Assembly (NCBI GenBank): GCA_022615295.1
Contig: JAKEHF010000194.1
Coordinates: forward strand, 1 to 12,289
DNA: 12,289 nt
Direction: 5' to 3'
Origin: Actinomycetota bacterium
GTDB lineage: Bacteria; Actinomycetota; Acidimicrobiia; Spongiisociales; ZC4RG35
Shown here: one piece after another, positions 6,659 through 12,289 of the stretch
How positions within the stretch are numbered: the first letter of the stretch is position 1
Layout of the letters: each line of letters starts with the position of its first letter
Notes under the pieces: model-generated
The model's database searches: none
Seen by the model: the letters and a program-made list of their open reading frames with translations, nothing else
What the model was told of the DNA's origin: nothing
Translations under genes and position numbers: made by a program

Positions 6659-9600
6659 TCAGGCGTTGGCTGTCTGACGCGGCTTTCGGGCGACGAAGTA
6701 CTTCGCCTGCGGGTGATGGCAGATGATCGCCGAGGTGGTCTGTTCCGGTTGGTACTGGTACCCGGTCTCGGGTCCCACCTCGATCCCCAGTCTCTCGGCT
6801 CCGAGGATCCTGGCGACTGTCTCGTTGTCCTCCAGGTCGGGACACGCCGGGTAGCCCCACGAGTAACGCCCACCCCGGTACTTCTGCCGGAACAAACCGA
6901 TGAGGGTGGGCCCGTCCTCGTCGACGAACCCCCACTCGGTTCGGATGCGGTGGTGCCAGTACTCGGCGAGGGCCTCGGCCATCTCCACACCCAGACCGTG
7001 CACCAGGAGGTACTCCTGATAGCGGTCGGCGTCGAACAGCTCCTTGGCCTTCTCCGACACCCTGGGGCCCATCGTGACGATGTGGAAGGCGGCATAGTCG
7101 ATCTCGCCCGACTCGATGGGCCGGTAGAAGTCGGCGATGCACAGGTACGGGTCCTCGTGCTGGCGGGGAAAGCCGAACCGCGCCAGTTGTGTGGTCCGGG
7201 TGAGGTCCTCCCAGACGACGAGCTCGTCACCGTCCCCATTGGCCGGGAAGTAGCCGTAGACCACCTGGGGCACCAGAAGCTCGTCGGCCCTCGCCCGCGC
7301 CAGCCGGTCACGGAGGAGATGGCCGAGACGCTCCTTGAAGTCGGTGTCCGACTCTCCGGGCTCGGGGCGGAACTGCCACTGGTTGCGGAAGAGGGCGGTG
7401 AGGTTCAGGAAGGGCGCGATGTCGTCGATGGCGATCCCCTTGACGATACGGGTGCCGATGAACGGGGGCTTGAACACGTGGTTGTCGGCGGCAACCGTCG
7501 GCGATCGGACCGGGAGCTCCAGAGCGGTGTCATCGACGGTGCGGGCCCGGCCCGCCACCGGCGCCGGGGCGGGGTCGCCGCTCACGATTCTCGACATGGC
7601 CTCCAACCCGGCAAAGGCGTCCTTTCCGTAGTAGAGGGGCCCGCTGTACCGGCTCCGCAGGTCCGATTCGACATAGGTCCGGGTCAGGGCGGCCCCGCCG
7701 AGGAGGACGGGGACCTTGCCAAGACCCCTCCGCTGCAGCTCGTCGAGGTTGTCCCGCATGATGAGGGTGCTCTTCACCAGGAGACCACTCATGCCGATGG
7801 CGTCGGCCTTGCGCTCCTCGAAGGCGGTGATCATCTCGTTGATCCCCACCTTTATGCCGAGATTGTGGACCTCATAGCCGTTGTTGCGCAGGATGATATC
7901 GACGAGGTTCTTCCCGATGTCGTGGACGTCGCCGGACACGGTGGCGAGGACGACGGAGCCCCGGTTCAGACTCTCCGTCTTCTCCATCTTCGGCTCTAGA
8001 TGAGACACCGCCTTCTTCATCGTCTCGGCCGACTTGAGCACGAAGGGGAGCTGCATCTCCCCGCTGGCGAACAGGTCGCCAACGGTCTTCATCCCTGCGA
8101 GGAGATGTTCGTTGATCACCTGTAGTGCAGTCATCCCCTGGGAGAGGGCCTCTTCGAGGTCGGCGATGAGATCGTTCTGGTCGCCGGCGACGATCCGTCG
8201 AGCCAGCCGTTCCCCCACCTCGAGACCCTCATAGCGGTCGGTGGCCTCCGTCGAGTCGCTCACGTCGGCGAACAGCTCGATGAGTCTTTGCAGCGGGTCG
8301 TAGGTCTCGGTCCGCCGGTCGTAGACGAGGTCGAGACACACCTCACGGTGCTCGGGGTCGATGCGGTTCAGCGCCTCGATCTTCCCGGCGTGGACGATCG
8401 CGGCGTCCAGCCCGGCCTCCACCGCCTCGTGGAGGAAGACCGAGTTGAGGACCCGACGCGTCGGCTGGCTGAGGCCAAAAGAGATGTTGGAGATGCCGAG
8501 AACGGTGCGCACCCCCGGCAGCTCGGTCTTGATGCGTCTGATTGCCTCGAGCGTCTCGATACCGTCCCTGCGGAGGTCCGGGTCGCCCGTGGAGAGGGGG
8601 AAGGTGAGGGGGTCGAAGATCAGGTCGGAGGGCTCCAAACCGTATCTGCTTACCGCCAGGTCGTGGATGCGGTGGGCGATGCGCAGCTTCCACTCGGTGG
8701 TCCGGGCCTGACCCTCCTCGTCGATGAGCAGACAGATCACGGCCGCCCCGTATCTCCTGGCAAGCTCGAGCACCCGGTCGATCCTGGAGCCCTCCCCCTC
8801 GCCGTCCTCGAGGTTGGCGCTGTTGAGGAGACATCGACCGCCGAGACGCCGCAGACCGGCCTCCATCACCTCGGGCTCTGTCGAGTCGAGGACGACGGGA
8901 ACCGCCACGTCGGTGGCGAATGCCGCGGCGAGCACGCTCATGTCGGCGACTCCGTCACGACCGACGTAGTCGACACAGAGATCGACCAAGTGGGCCCCCT
9001 CTTGGATCTGGGCCTGGCCAATGGCGACACAGCCCTCGATGTCACCGGCGAGGAGGGCGTCCCGGAAGGCACGGGACCCGTTGGTGTTGGCCCTCTCCCC
9101 GATCATCAGAAAGGAGGTGTCCTGATCCAGGGGGACCTGGGAGTAGATCGACGACGCCGCGGGTAGGTGTTGGGGGGCTCGTGGTCTGGCGTGGAGTGGG
9201 CGGACACGCTCCACAACGGCGGCCAGATGCTCCGGGGTCGTGCCACAGCAGCCTCCGATGACGCCGACCCCCAGCTCGGTGACGAAGTCGGAGAGATGCG
9301 AGGCGAGGTGGTCGGGCTGAAGGTCATATGCCATCTGGCCGTCGACCACCTTGGGGAGACCGGCGTTGGGGATCGCCGACACCGGGACCCTGGAGTGACG
9401 CGTGAGATGACGCAGCGGCTCCCACATCTCGGTGGGACCGGTGGCACAGTTGAGACCGATGACATCCGGGCCGACGGCGGCGAGAGATGTCAGGGCCGCC
9501 CCGATCTCAGTGCCGGGGAGCATGCGCCCTGTGAGCTCGATCGTCACTTGCACCTGGAGGGGGAGCTCGACGCCGGAGGAGCGCATCGCCCGACGTGAGC

Positions 9601-10132
9601 CCTCGATGGCCGCCTTGGCCCCGAGAAGGTCGAACTGGGTCTCGATGATGAGGAGGTCGGCGCCACCGTCGATGAGTCCGGACGCCTCGACCTCATAGGC
9701 CTCGACGAGGTCCCTGTAGCCGACCTGGCCCAGGGTGGCGAACTTGGTGCCGGGCCCCATCGAACCGGCGACGAACCGGGCGCGGCCGTCGGCGGCGACA
9801 TACTCGTCGGCCACCCCGCGGGCGATGGCGGCCGAGGAGGCGGCGATCTCGTAGGCCCGGTCGGCGATCCCGTACTCGCCGAGGGGGATGGCGAAGGCAC
9901 CGAAGCTGTTGGTCTCGACGACATCGACACCAACGTCGAGGAAGCTGCGATGAAGGGCGGCGATCACCTCGGGGCGGGTCACGCTGAGGAGATCGACACA
10001 ACCTTCGAACTCGGGACCTCCGAAGTCCTCTGGGCCGAGCCCGAGACGTTGCAGATTGGTCCCCGTGGCTCCATCGAAGATGACGACACCGGAGCCCACG
10101 GTGTCCAGATATCCGGTTCGAGCCTTGCTCAT
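6659..10132 (-). CDS. metH: Cobalamin-dependent methionine synthase
   Basis: A complete 1157-residue MetH, slightly shorter than the E. coli enzyme and close to mycobacterial ones. It transfers the methyl group of 5-methyltetrahydrofolate to homocysteine through cob(I)alamin. Domains in order: homocysteine-binding barrel (about 10-315) with zinc ligands Cys229 (GLNCATGP) and Cys295-Cys296 (GGCCGTTPEH); pterin-binding barrel (about 338-610; GERANTNGSRAF, LNSANLEDGEG, GISNISFGLSQPTRR); four-helix cap (about 640-725); cobalamin-binding Rossmann domain with lower-ligand His737 in GDVHDIGKN; and a SAM-dependent reactivation domain (about 885-1150) with RYSWGYPACPD at 1089-1099. The reactivation domain start (FLNLTALFRNQWQF, 908-921) is of the actinobacterial type. 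The ATG is preceded at 8 bases by AAGGAG. The leader carries a SAM riboswitch, so translation should fall when SAM is abundant. Confidence 0.98.
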   Translation of the reverse strand: MSKARTGYLDTVGSGVVIFDGATGTNLQRLGLGPEDFGGPEFEGCVDLLSVTRPEVIAALHRSFLDVGVDVVETNSFGAFAIPLGEYGIADRAYEIAASSAAIARGVADEYVAADGRARFVAGSMGPGTKFATLGQVGYRDLVEAYEVEASGLIDGGADLLIIETQFDLLGAKAAIEGSRRAMRSSGVELPLQVQVTIELTGRMLPGTEIGAALTSLAAVGPDVIGLNCATGPTEMWEPLRHLTRHSRVPVSAIPNAGLPKVVDGQMAYDLQPDHLASHLSDFVTELGVGVIGGCCGTTPEHLAAVVERVRPLHARPRAPQHLPAASSIYSQVPLDQDTSFLMIGERANTNGSRAFRDALLAGDIEGCVAIGQAQIQEGAHLVDLCVDYVGRDGVADMSVLAAAFATDVAVPVVLDSTEPEVMEAGLRRLGGRCLLNSANLEDGEGEGSRIDRVLELARRYGAAVICLLIDEEGQARTTEWKLRIAHRIHDLAVSRYGLEPSDLIFDPLTFPLSTGDPDLRRDGIETLEAIRRIKTELPGVRTVLGISNISFGLSQPTRRVLNSVFLHEAVEAGLDAAIVHAGKIEALNRIDPEHREVCLDLVYDRRTETYDPLQRLIELFADVSDSTEATDRYEGLEVGERLARRIVAGDQNDLIADLEEALSQGMTALQVINEHLLAGMKTVGDLFASGEMQLPFVLKSAETMKKAVSHLEPKMEKTESLNRGSVVLATVSGDVHDIGKNLVDIILRNNGYEVHNLGIKVGINEMITAFEERKADAIGMSGLLVKSTLIMRDNLDELQRRGLGKVPVLLGGAALTRTYVESDLRSRYSGPLYYGKDAFAGLEAMSRIVSGDPAPAPVAGRARTVDDTALELPVRSPTVAADNHVFKPPFIGTRIVKGIAIDDIAPFLNLTALFRNQWQFRPEPGESDTDFKERLGHLLRDRLARARADELLVPQVVYGYFPANGDGDELVVWEDLTRTTQLARFGFPRQHEDPYLCIADFYRPIESGEIDYAAFHIVTMGPRVSEKAKELFDADRYQEYLLVHGLGVEMAEALAEYWHHRIRTEWGFVDEDGPTLIGLFRQKYRGGRYSWGYPACPDLEDNETVARILGAERLGIEVGPETGYQYQPEQTTSAIICHHPQAKYFVARKPRQTANA

Positions 10133-10190
10133 TGCCTCTGCTCCTTATGTCTCTTCACGAAACGCTTGAGAGAGAACCAAGAGCTGAGGC
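10133..10190 (-). promoter_or_regulatory. Expression platform: stem sequestering the metH ribosome binding site
   Basis: Read on the minus strand, bases at 10190-10179 (GCCTCAGCTCTT) can pair with bases at 10145-10134 (AGGAGCAGAGGC). Eleven of 12 positions pair, one being G-U, with a single A-A mismatch. The second strand contains most of the AAGGAG Shine-Dalgarno sequence (10146-10141), which lies 8 bases before the metH ATG. A second short stem (TCTCT with AGAGA) can form inside the loop. There is no run of U, so this is not an intrinsic terminator; it points to translational control by the adjacent aptamer. The pairing is read directly; the switching mechanism is inferred. Confidence 0.75.
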
Positions 10191-10197
10191 TCGTGGT

Positions 10198-10283
10198 CAC
10201 TCATCGTTCAGGCTTTGGCACCGTGCTCATGTCGGTTGCCGCGGCGTCGTAGGGCCTGTTCCCTCGGCCGCTCTTGATGAGCG
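10198..10283 (-). ncRNA. SAM-I/SAM-IV clan riboswitch (S-box) aptamer upstream of metH
   Basis: The minus strand has the S-box core in order: P1 5' strand CGCTCATC (10283-10276), AAGAGCGGCCGAGGGA, GGCCC, CGCGGCAACC, ACGGTGCCAAAGCC, and P1 3' strand GATGAGTG (10205-10198), giving eight P1 pairs including one G-U. P2 pairs GCGGC with GCCGC, P3 pairs CCG with CGG, and the L2-J3/4 pseudoknot pairs CAGGC with GCCTG (five pairs). The usual P4 hairpin between the pseudoknot strand and P1 is missing: only AAC separates them. Lack of P4 recalls the SAM-I/IV variant described in actinobacteria and marine metagenomes, so the subclass is left open. It precedes metH, an established target class for these RNAs. 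Confidence 0.92.
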
Positions 10284-10287
10284 TTTC

Positions 10288-10324
10288 TGCCCACAGGATA
10301 TCGGCTCGGGGGGGCTAGGGGCAA
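10288..10324 (-). promoter_or_regulatory. metH: Candidate metH promoter
   Basis: On the minus strand a -35-like TTGCCC (10324-10319) and a -10-like TATCCT (10300-10295) are separated by 18 bases. A start at about 10288 would place the 5' end a few bases before the riboswitch P1 strand, which is where such leaders normally begin. The position relative to the aptamer strengthens an otherwise ordinary match. Confidence 0.6.
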
Positions 10325-10358
10325 GGGTCGCCGGGCGTGGGTCTGCAGGCCCCTGTAG

Positions 10359-10378
10359 TCGGGCCGGCGCCGACCCGA
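10359..10378. promoter_or_regulatory. Near-perfect 20-base palindrome in the divergent intergenic region
   Basis: Half-sites TCGGGCCGGC and GCCGACCCGA are inverted copies with one mismatch and no spacer. It lies 26 bases before the start codon of the rightward gene and about 35 bases behind the metH -35 element. It could be an operator for a dimeric regulator or simply a chance GC-rich palindrome. Confidence 0.35.
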
Positions 10379-10391
10379 TGTCTTCAGTGAC

Positions 10392-10397
10392 AAGGAG
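10392..10397 (+). promoter_or_regulatory. Ribosome binding site that fixes the start of the 212-residue protein
   Basis: AAGGAG lies 7 bases before the ATG at 10405. Earlier in-frame ATGs (10132, 10147 and 10378) have no comparable signal, and the first two would read through the metH promoter and riboswitch, giving an 80-residue stretch unlike coding sequence. Confidence 0.8.
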
Positions 10398-10404
10398 CCC
10401 GGTC

Positions 10405-11043
10405 ATGGTCGGATGGCATGTGACCTCAGCGCCGCCGAGCCACTTGGCGAATGTCGGCGGCGAGGTGCTACCGGACGAGTTCGGTACCGAGCCTCTGCTC
10501 GGATACCGGGGCTGGCTCGTGGTCAACGCCGGTGACCACACGGGATATGCGTTGCGCTCGCTCCACGTCCCCTACGTATGGAGCCGGGAGAACGAGGCGT
10601 TCTGTCATCGTCCGGCCTCGGTCTTCCTCCAGGGTCGTCACGTCGGAAGACTCTCACCGGATCCCGGATGCTCTTGTGGCATCTACTCCCAGCTACCGGA
10701 GCACCCCTTGAGCGACTGGGAGCGGGCGAAGGTGGGCGTTGTGTCGGCATCGGGCACCATCGCCATGTGGGGTCGGATCATCCAGTGCGAGAAGGGCTAC
10801 AAGGCGCAGCATGCCGAGATCCAGGACCCCGTGGTCCTCGATCTGAGCTGTGTCCCCGGGTGTGACCAGGCGCCGAGCCGAATCGCCCTCCCCGACCACA
10901 GTCAGAGCCCACATTTCGCCTTCTGTGACGAACACGCCCGGTCGGCGAACAATCAGGTGACCGTCCACGCCGGCATCTGGCTCGCCGAGGCTTGCAGGCA
11001 GCTGTCGGCCCGATACCGGCTCGATTTCCTCAGTTGGAGGTAG
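10405..11043 (+). CDS. Hypothetical actinobacterial protein with cysteine motifs
   Basis: A 212-residue protein whose function I do not recognise. The layout is LLGYRGWLVV (31-40), a region around EAFCHRPAS (64-72), PGCSCGIYS (87-95), MWGRIIQCEKGYKAQHAEI (121-139), CVPGC (149-153) and FAFCDEHAR (171-179). The run of W-x-V, PGCxCGIY and WGR...E-x-GYKAxxA resembles a recurring uncharacterised actinobacterial family. Cys149/Cys153 with Cys174/His177 could form a zinc site and Cys89/Cys91 another; that is inference. There is no signal peptide or membrane helix, so it is probably cytoplasmic. The chosen ATG at 10405 has AAGGAG 7 bases upstream. The gene is divergent from metH and followed after 2 bases by a tiny ORF with a strong Shine-Dalgarno sequence. 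Confidence 0.8.
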   Translation: MVGWHVTSAPPSHLANVGGEVLPDEFGTEPLLGYRGWLVVNAGDHTGYALRSLHVPYVWSRENEAFCHRPASVFLQGRHVGRLSPDPGCSCGIYSQLPEHPLSDWERAKVGVVSASGTIAMWGRIIQCEKGYKAQHAEIQDPVVLDLSCVPGCDQAPSRIALPDHSQSPHFAFCDEHARSANNQVTVHAGIWLAEACRQLSARYRLDFLSWR

Positions 11044-11045
11044 GA

Positions 11046-11123
11046 ATGGCGAACATCGGCAAACCCGAGAAGATCATCGAGATCATCCCGCTTCCCGTCG
11101 AGGCGCCCACTCCCGTCGGCTGA
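11046..11123 (+). CDS. 25-residue proline-rich small ORF
   Basis: A short frame that begins 2 bases after the preceding stop codon and encodes 25 residues: MANIGKPEKIIEIIPLPVEA, then PTPVG and a TGA stop. The sequence GGAGGT (11036-11041), overlapping the end of the upstream gene, lies 4 bases before the ATG and is the best Shine-Dalgarno match in the window. The residue pattern (charged IGKPEKIIEI, then proline-alternating tail) does not look like random translation of GC-rich DNA. The function is unknown. Spacing suggests it is co-translated with the 212-residue protein and works with it. It could be a decayed or merely translated leader rather than a stable protein; confidence is moderate. 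Confidence 0.6.
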   Translation: MANIGKPEKIIEIIPLPVEAPTPVG

Positions 11124-11125
11124 CT

Positions 11126-11167
11126 CGAATCGGTGGTGGGGGTCATCCTCGGCGTGCCACCGCATCG
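11126..11167. terminator. Stem-loop between convergent genes, candidate bidirectional terminator
   Basis: CGGTGG (11131-11136) pairs with CCACCG (11157-11162), flanked across a 2x2 internal loop by CGA/TCG (11126-11128 with 11165-11167). Inside the loop GGGG can pair with CCTC. It lies in the 82-base gap between the rightward small ORF and the leftward UPF0316 gene. There is no U-tract, as is common for actinobacterial GC-rich ends, so termination activity is uncertain. Confidence 0.4.
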
Positions 11168-11205
11168 CCGGGGCCGGGCACGGAGCTCCCTACACCAATA
11201 GCCGG

Positions 11206-11730
11206 TCACTTTCCTACGTCTCGATCGTGACGCTGGCGAAGATCGATCGAGGAGGTGGTCTCGATGGTCACATACGCGTCCGGGTTGACCCGATGGACGA
11301 GCTTGGTCACCTCGCCAAGGCTCCTCCTGGGCACAACGGTGAAGGTGACCTGTACCTCGCCGTTCATCCCATCCCCGTTGACCACCGTGGCGCCAAAGCC
11401 TTGGCCACGTATGACCGGAGCCACCGGCGACGATCCGCTGGCGGTGACCACCCTGATCAGGCTCTGACCTATGGCGAGCCACTCCTCGACCATCGAGCCG
11501 ACAAAGGTGCCGGAGGCGAAACCGGCGGCGAAGGCGACCATCCGAGCCGGATCGTCCAACCCGGCAAGCACCCGGGACACCGCGATGACCCAGACCAGGG
11601 CCTCGAAGAAGCCGATGGCGGCCGCCGTCCCCCTTCGACCCCTCGCCAGGAGCACGATCCGCACCGTCCCCATGCCCACGTCGAGGGTGCGCAAGGCGAA
11701 GATCAACAAGAGATCGAGGACCAGGACCAT
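11206..11730 (-). CDS. UPF0316 (DUF5698/DUF2179) family membrane protein
   Basis: A complete 174-residue protein. The N-terminal half has three hydrophobic segments, about 2-16, 36-55 and 63-82, with the family-typical strings LRTLDVGMGTVRIVLLARGRR (13-33), GFFEALVWVIAVSRVLAGLD (40-59) and GFASGTFVGSMVEEWLAIG (70-88). Residues 91-162 form a DUF2179-type domain (GQGFGATVVNGDGMNGEV, then VTKLVHRVNPDAYVTIE). The family, typified by B. subtilis YebE, is of unknown function; the soluble domain resembles those on YitT-type membrane proteins and may bind a ligand. It faces the rightward small ORF and is divergent from the oxidoreductase gene, with 75 bases between the two starts. The ATG at 11730 has only a weak GAG-type Shine-Dalgarno sequence. 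Short basic tail RQRHDRDVGK. Confidence 0.9.
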   Translation of the reverse strand: MVLVLDLLLIFALRTLDVGMGTVRIVLLARGRRGTAAAIGFFEALVWVIAVSRVLAGLDDPARMVAFAAGFASGTFVGSMVEEWLAIGQSLIRVVTASGSSPVAPVIRGQGFGATVVNGDGMNGEVQVTFTVVPRRSLGEVTKLVHRVNPDAYVTIETTSSIDLRQRHDRDVGK

Positions 11731-11793
11731 CTCACGCTCAGGCTAGGACGCAGCCACGCGATCCCTGGCGAACGGGAAGCCGCTTCTTGGCGA

Positions 11794-11799
11794 TATTGT
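11794..11799 (+). promoter_or_regulatory. -10-like element placing transcription start at the oxidoreductase ATG
   Basis: TATTGT lies 6 bases before the A of the ATG at 11806. The only purine-rich stretch (GGGAG) abuts the ATG with no spacer and cannot serve as a normal Shine-Dalgarno sequence. The arrangement fits a leaderless mRNA, common in actinobacteria. No good -35 element is visible. Confidence 0.45.
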
Positions 11800-11805
11800 C
11801 GGGAG

Positions 11806-12174
11806 ATGAGGTTTGGAGCATTCGTCCCCCAGGGTTGGCGTCTCGACCTCGCGGGCATTCCCGTCGAGGAGCATTGGCAGAGGACCCTTGGTGTCGCCAG
11901 GAAGATCGAAGAGCTCGGCTACGAGTCGTTGTGGGTCTATGACCACTTCCACACCATTCCGGTCCCCACCCAGGAGGTGACCTACGAGGCCTGGACCCTG
12001 ATGGCCGCCCTCGCCTCGACTACGAACACAGTCCGTCTCGGCCAGATGTGCACCTGCAACACCTATCGCAACCCGGCGTATCTGGCGAAGGTGGCCGCAT
12101 CGATCGACGTCATCTCGGGCGGCCGGGTGGAGATGGGGATCGGCGCCGGCTGGTATGAGCACGAGCACCGGGGC
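11806..12174 (+). CDS. Luciferase-like F420-dependent oxidoreductase, Rv1855c type, interrupted at codon ~123
   Basis: The first 123 codons read as the N-terminal part of a luciferase-like monooxygenase-fold enzyme of the F420-dependent group typified by Rv1855c. Recognisable strings are MRFGAFVPQGWRLDLAGIP (1-19), SLWVYDHFHTIPVPTQE (41-57), WTLMAALAS (63-71), RLGQMCTCNTYRNPAYLAK (77-95) and ISGGRVEMGIGAGWYEHE (103-120). Members are about 280-340 residues long and use F420 or a flavin; the substrate of this subgroup is not established. The family continues with a RAYGYxFP-type segment after WYEHE. Here the open frame continues as GDIRAGAEVAG and beyond without resemblance, while the other strand becomes coding for a different family. 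The gene is therefore truncated or its 3' part lies elsewhere. It probably starts leaderless at 11806. Confidence 0.85.
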
Positions 12175-12181
12175 GACATCC
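12160..12181. other. Junction of two truncated, oppositely oriented coding segments
   Basis: Rightward oxidoreductase resemblance ends and leftward isomerase resemblance begins within this interval. About 10-15 bases (around GAGCACCGGGGCGAC, 12163-12177) are compatible with either gene, so the switch may have occurred at microhomology. I see no reverse-complement copy of the terminal 110 bases elsewhere in the window, so it is not a simple fold-back of this window. Confidence 0.6.
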
Positions 12182-12288
12182 GCGCCGGTGCTGAGGTTGC
12201 AGGCGCATTCGTTTTCGAGGCCGATGGTGAGGTCGTGGCGAGCGGCCAGATCCACGGCGCGGGCCAGCGCCTCGACGATGTGACCGAA
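12163..12288 (-). CDS. Sugar isomerase/epimerase (xylose isomerase-like TIM barrel), internal fragment
   Basis: Read leftward from the window end, the open frame gives FGHIVEALARAVDLAARHDL, then TIGLENECACNLSTGAD and APVL. An alternating helix (ALARAVDLAARHDL), a strand ending in the metal-binding/catalytic glutamate (GLENE), and ACN-x-x-TGA are typical of the sugar phosphate isomerase/epimerase family. The frame enters from beyond the right edge with no start codon. Resemblance stops near 12163-12178, after which the frame is only the antisense of the oxidoreductase. The fragment therefore lacks both ends and meets the oxidoreductase fragment head-on. The substrate cannot be inferred from about 40 residues. 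Confidence 0.65.
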
Positions 12289-12289
12289 C

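Noticed and set aside
6713..9698. Several long plus-strand ORFs opposite metH, up to 428 codons
   Set aside because: They are antisense shadows of a G+C-rich gene whose own frame contains every expected MetH domain; none has a recognisable motif.
10133..10200. Intrinsic transcription terminator in the metH leader
   Set aside because: There is no U-run after any stem, and the strongest stem covers the ribosome binding site instead.
10132..10404. Upstream extension of the rightward 212-residue protein to an ATG at 10132 (303 residues)
   Set aside because: The extension runs antisense through the metH Shine-Dalgarno sequence, riboswitch and promoter, its residues look non-coding, and a good AAGGAG precedes the ATG at 10405.
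11743..12162. Leftward ORF continuing from the isomerase fragment through the oxidoreductase region
   Set aside because: Only the part right of about 12163 resembles a protein family; the rest is the antisense of the oxidoreductase gene.

Overview
The window is G+C-rich DNA from an actinobacterium, probably an uncultured member of the Acidimicrobiia or a related lineage. The evidence is high G+C with strong third-position GC bias, mycobacterial-type families (an F420-type flavin-fold protein like Rv3369, a luciferase-like oxidoreductase like Rv1855c, an actinobacterial-type MetH reactivation domain), and a surface protein with long threonine tracts. The lineage is inferred from protein resemblance only. 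No tRNA, rRNA, IS element, CRISPR array or phage gene was seen, and no gene-free stretch exceeds 300 bases.

Left and centre (1-10132): seven genes lie on the minus strand, with gaps of 8 to 61 bases or overlaps. In transcription order they are metH, a polytopic membrane protein fused to a CWH43-like endonuclease/exonuclease/phosphatase domain, a membrane histidine kinase, a threonine-rich membrane-anchored surface protein whose start codon overlaps the kinase stop, a PPOX-fold protein, methylmalonate-semialdehyde dehydrogenase (mmsA), and the start of a class III nucleotidyl cyclase cut off by the window edge. The spacing permits one long transcript, but the functions do not form one pathway. 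The tightest pairs are kinase plus surface protein (4-base overlap) and mmsA plus cyclase (8-base gap).

Divergent region (10133-10404): on the metH side there is a promoter-like pair, then a SAM-I/SAM-IV clan riboswitch aptamer. It is followed by a stem in which 11 of 12 positions pair and which buries the metH Shine-Dalgarno sequence. This predicts feedback of S-adenosylmethionine on methionine synthesis at the level of translation. On the other side is a near-perfect 20-base palindrome and a strong ribosome binding site for a rightward gene.

Right end (10405-12289): a cysteine-containing protein of unrecognised family is followed within 2 bases by an unlisted 25-residue ORF with its own strong Shine-Dalgarno sequence. 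Next come a stem-loop in the convergent gap, a UPF0316/DUF2179 membrane protein on the minus strand, and a rightward Rv1855c-type luciferase-like oxidoreductase that looks leaderless. The last reading frame loses family resemblance after about codon 123. From there to the end the opposite strand encodes an unrelated sugar isomerase/epimerase fragment. This is a head-on junction near 12160-12180 that is either an assembly chimera or a genuine rearrangement.
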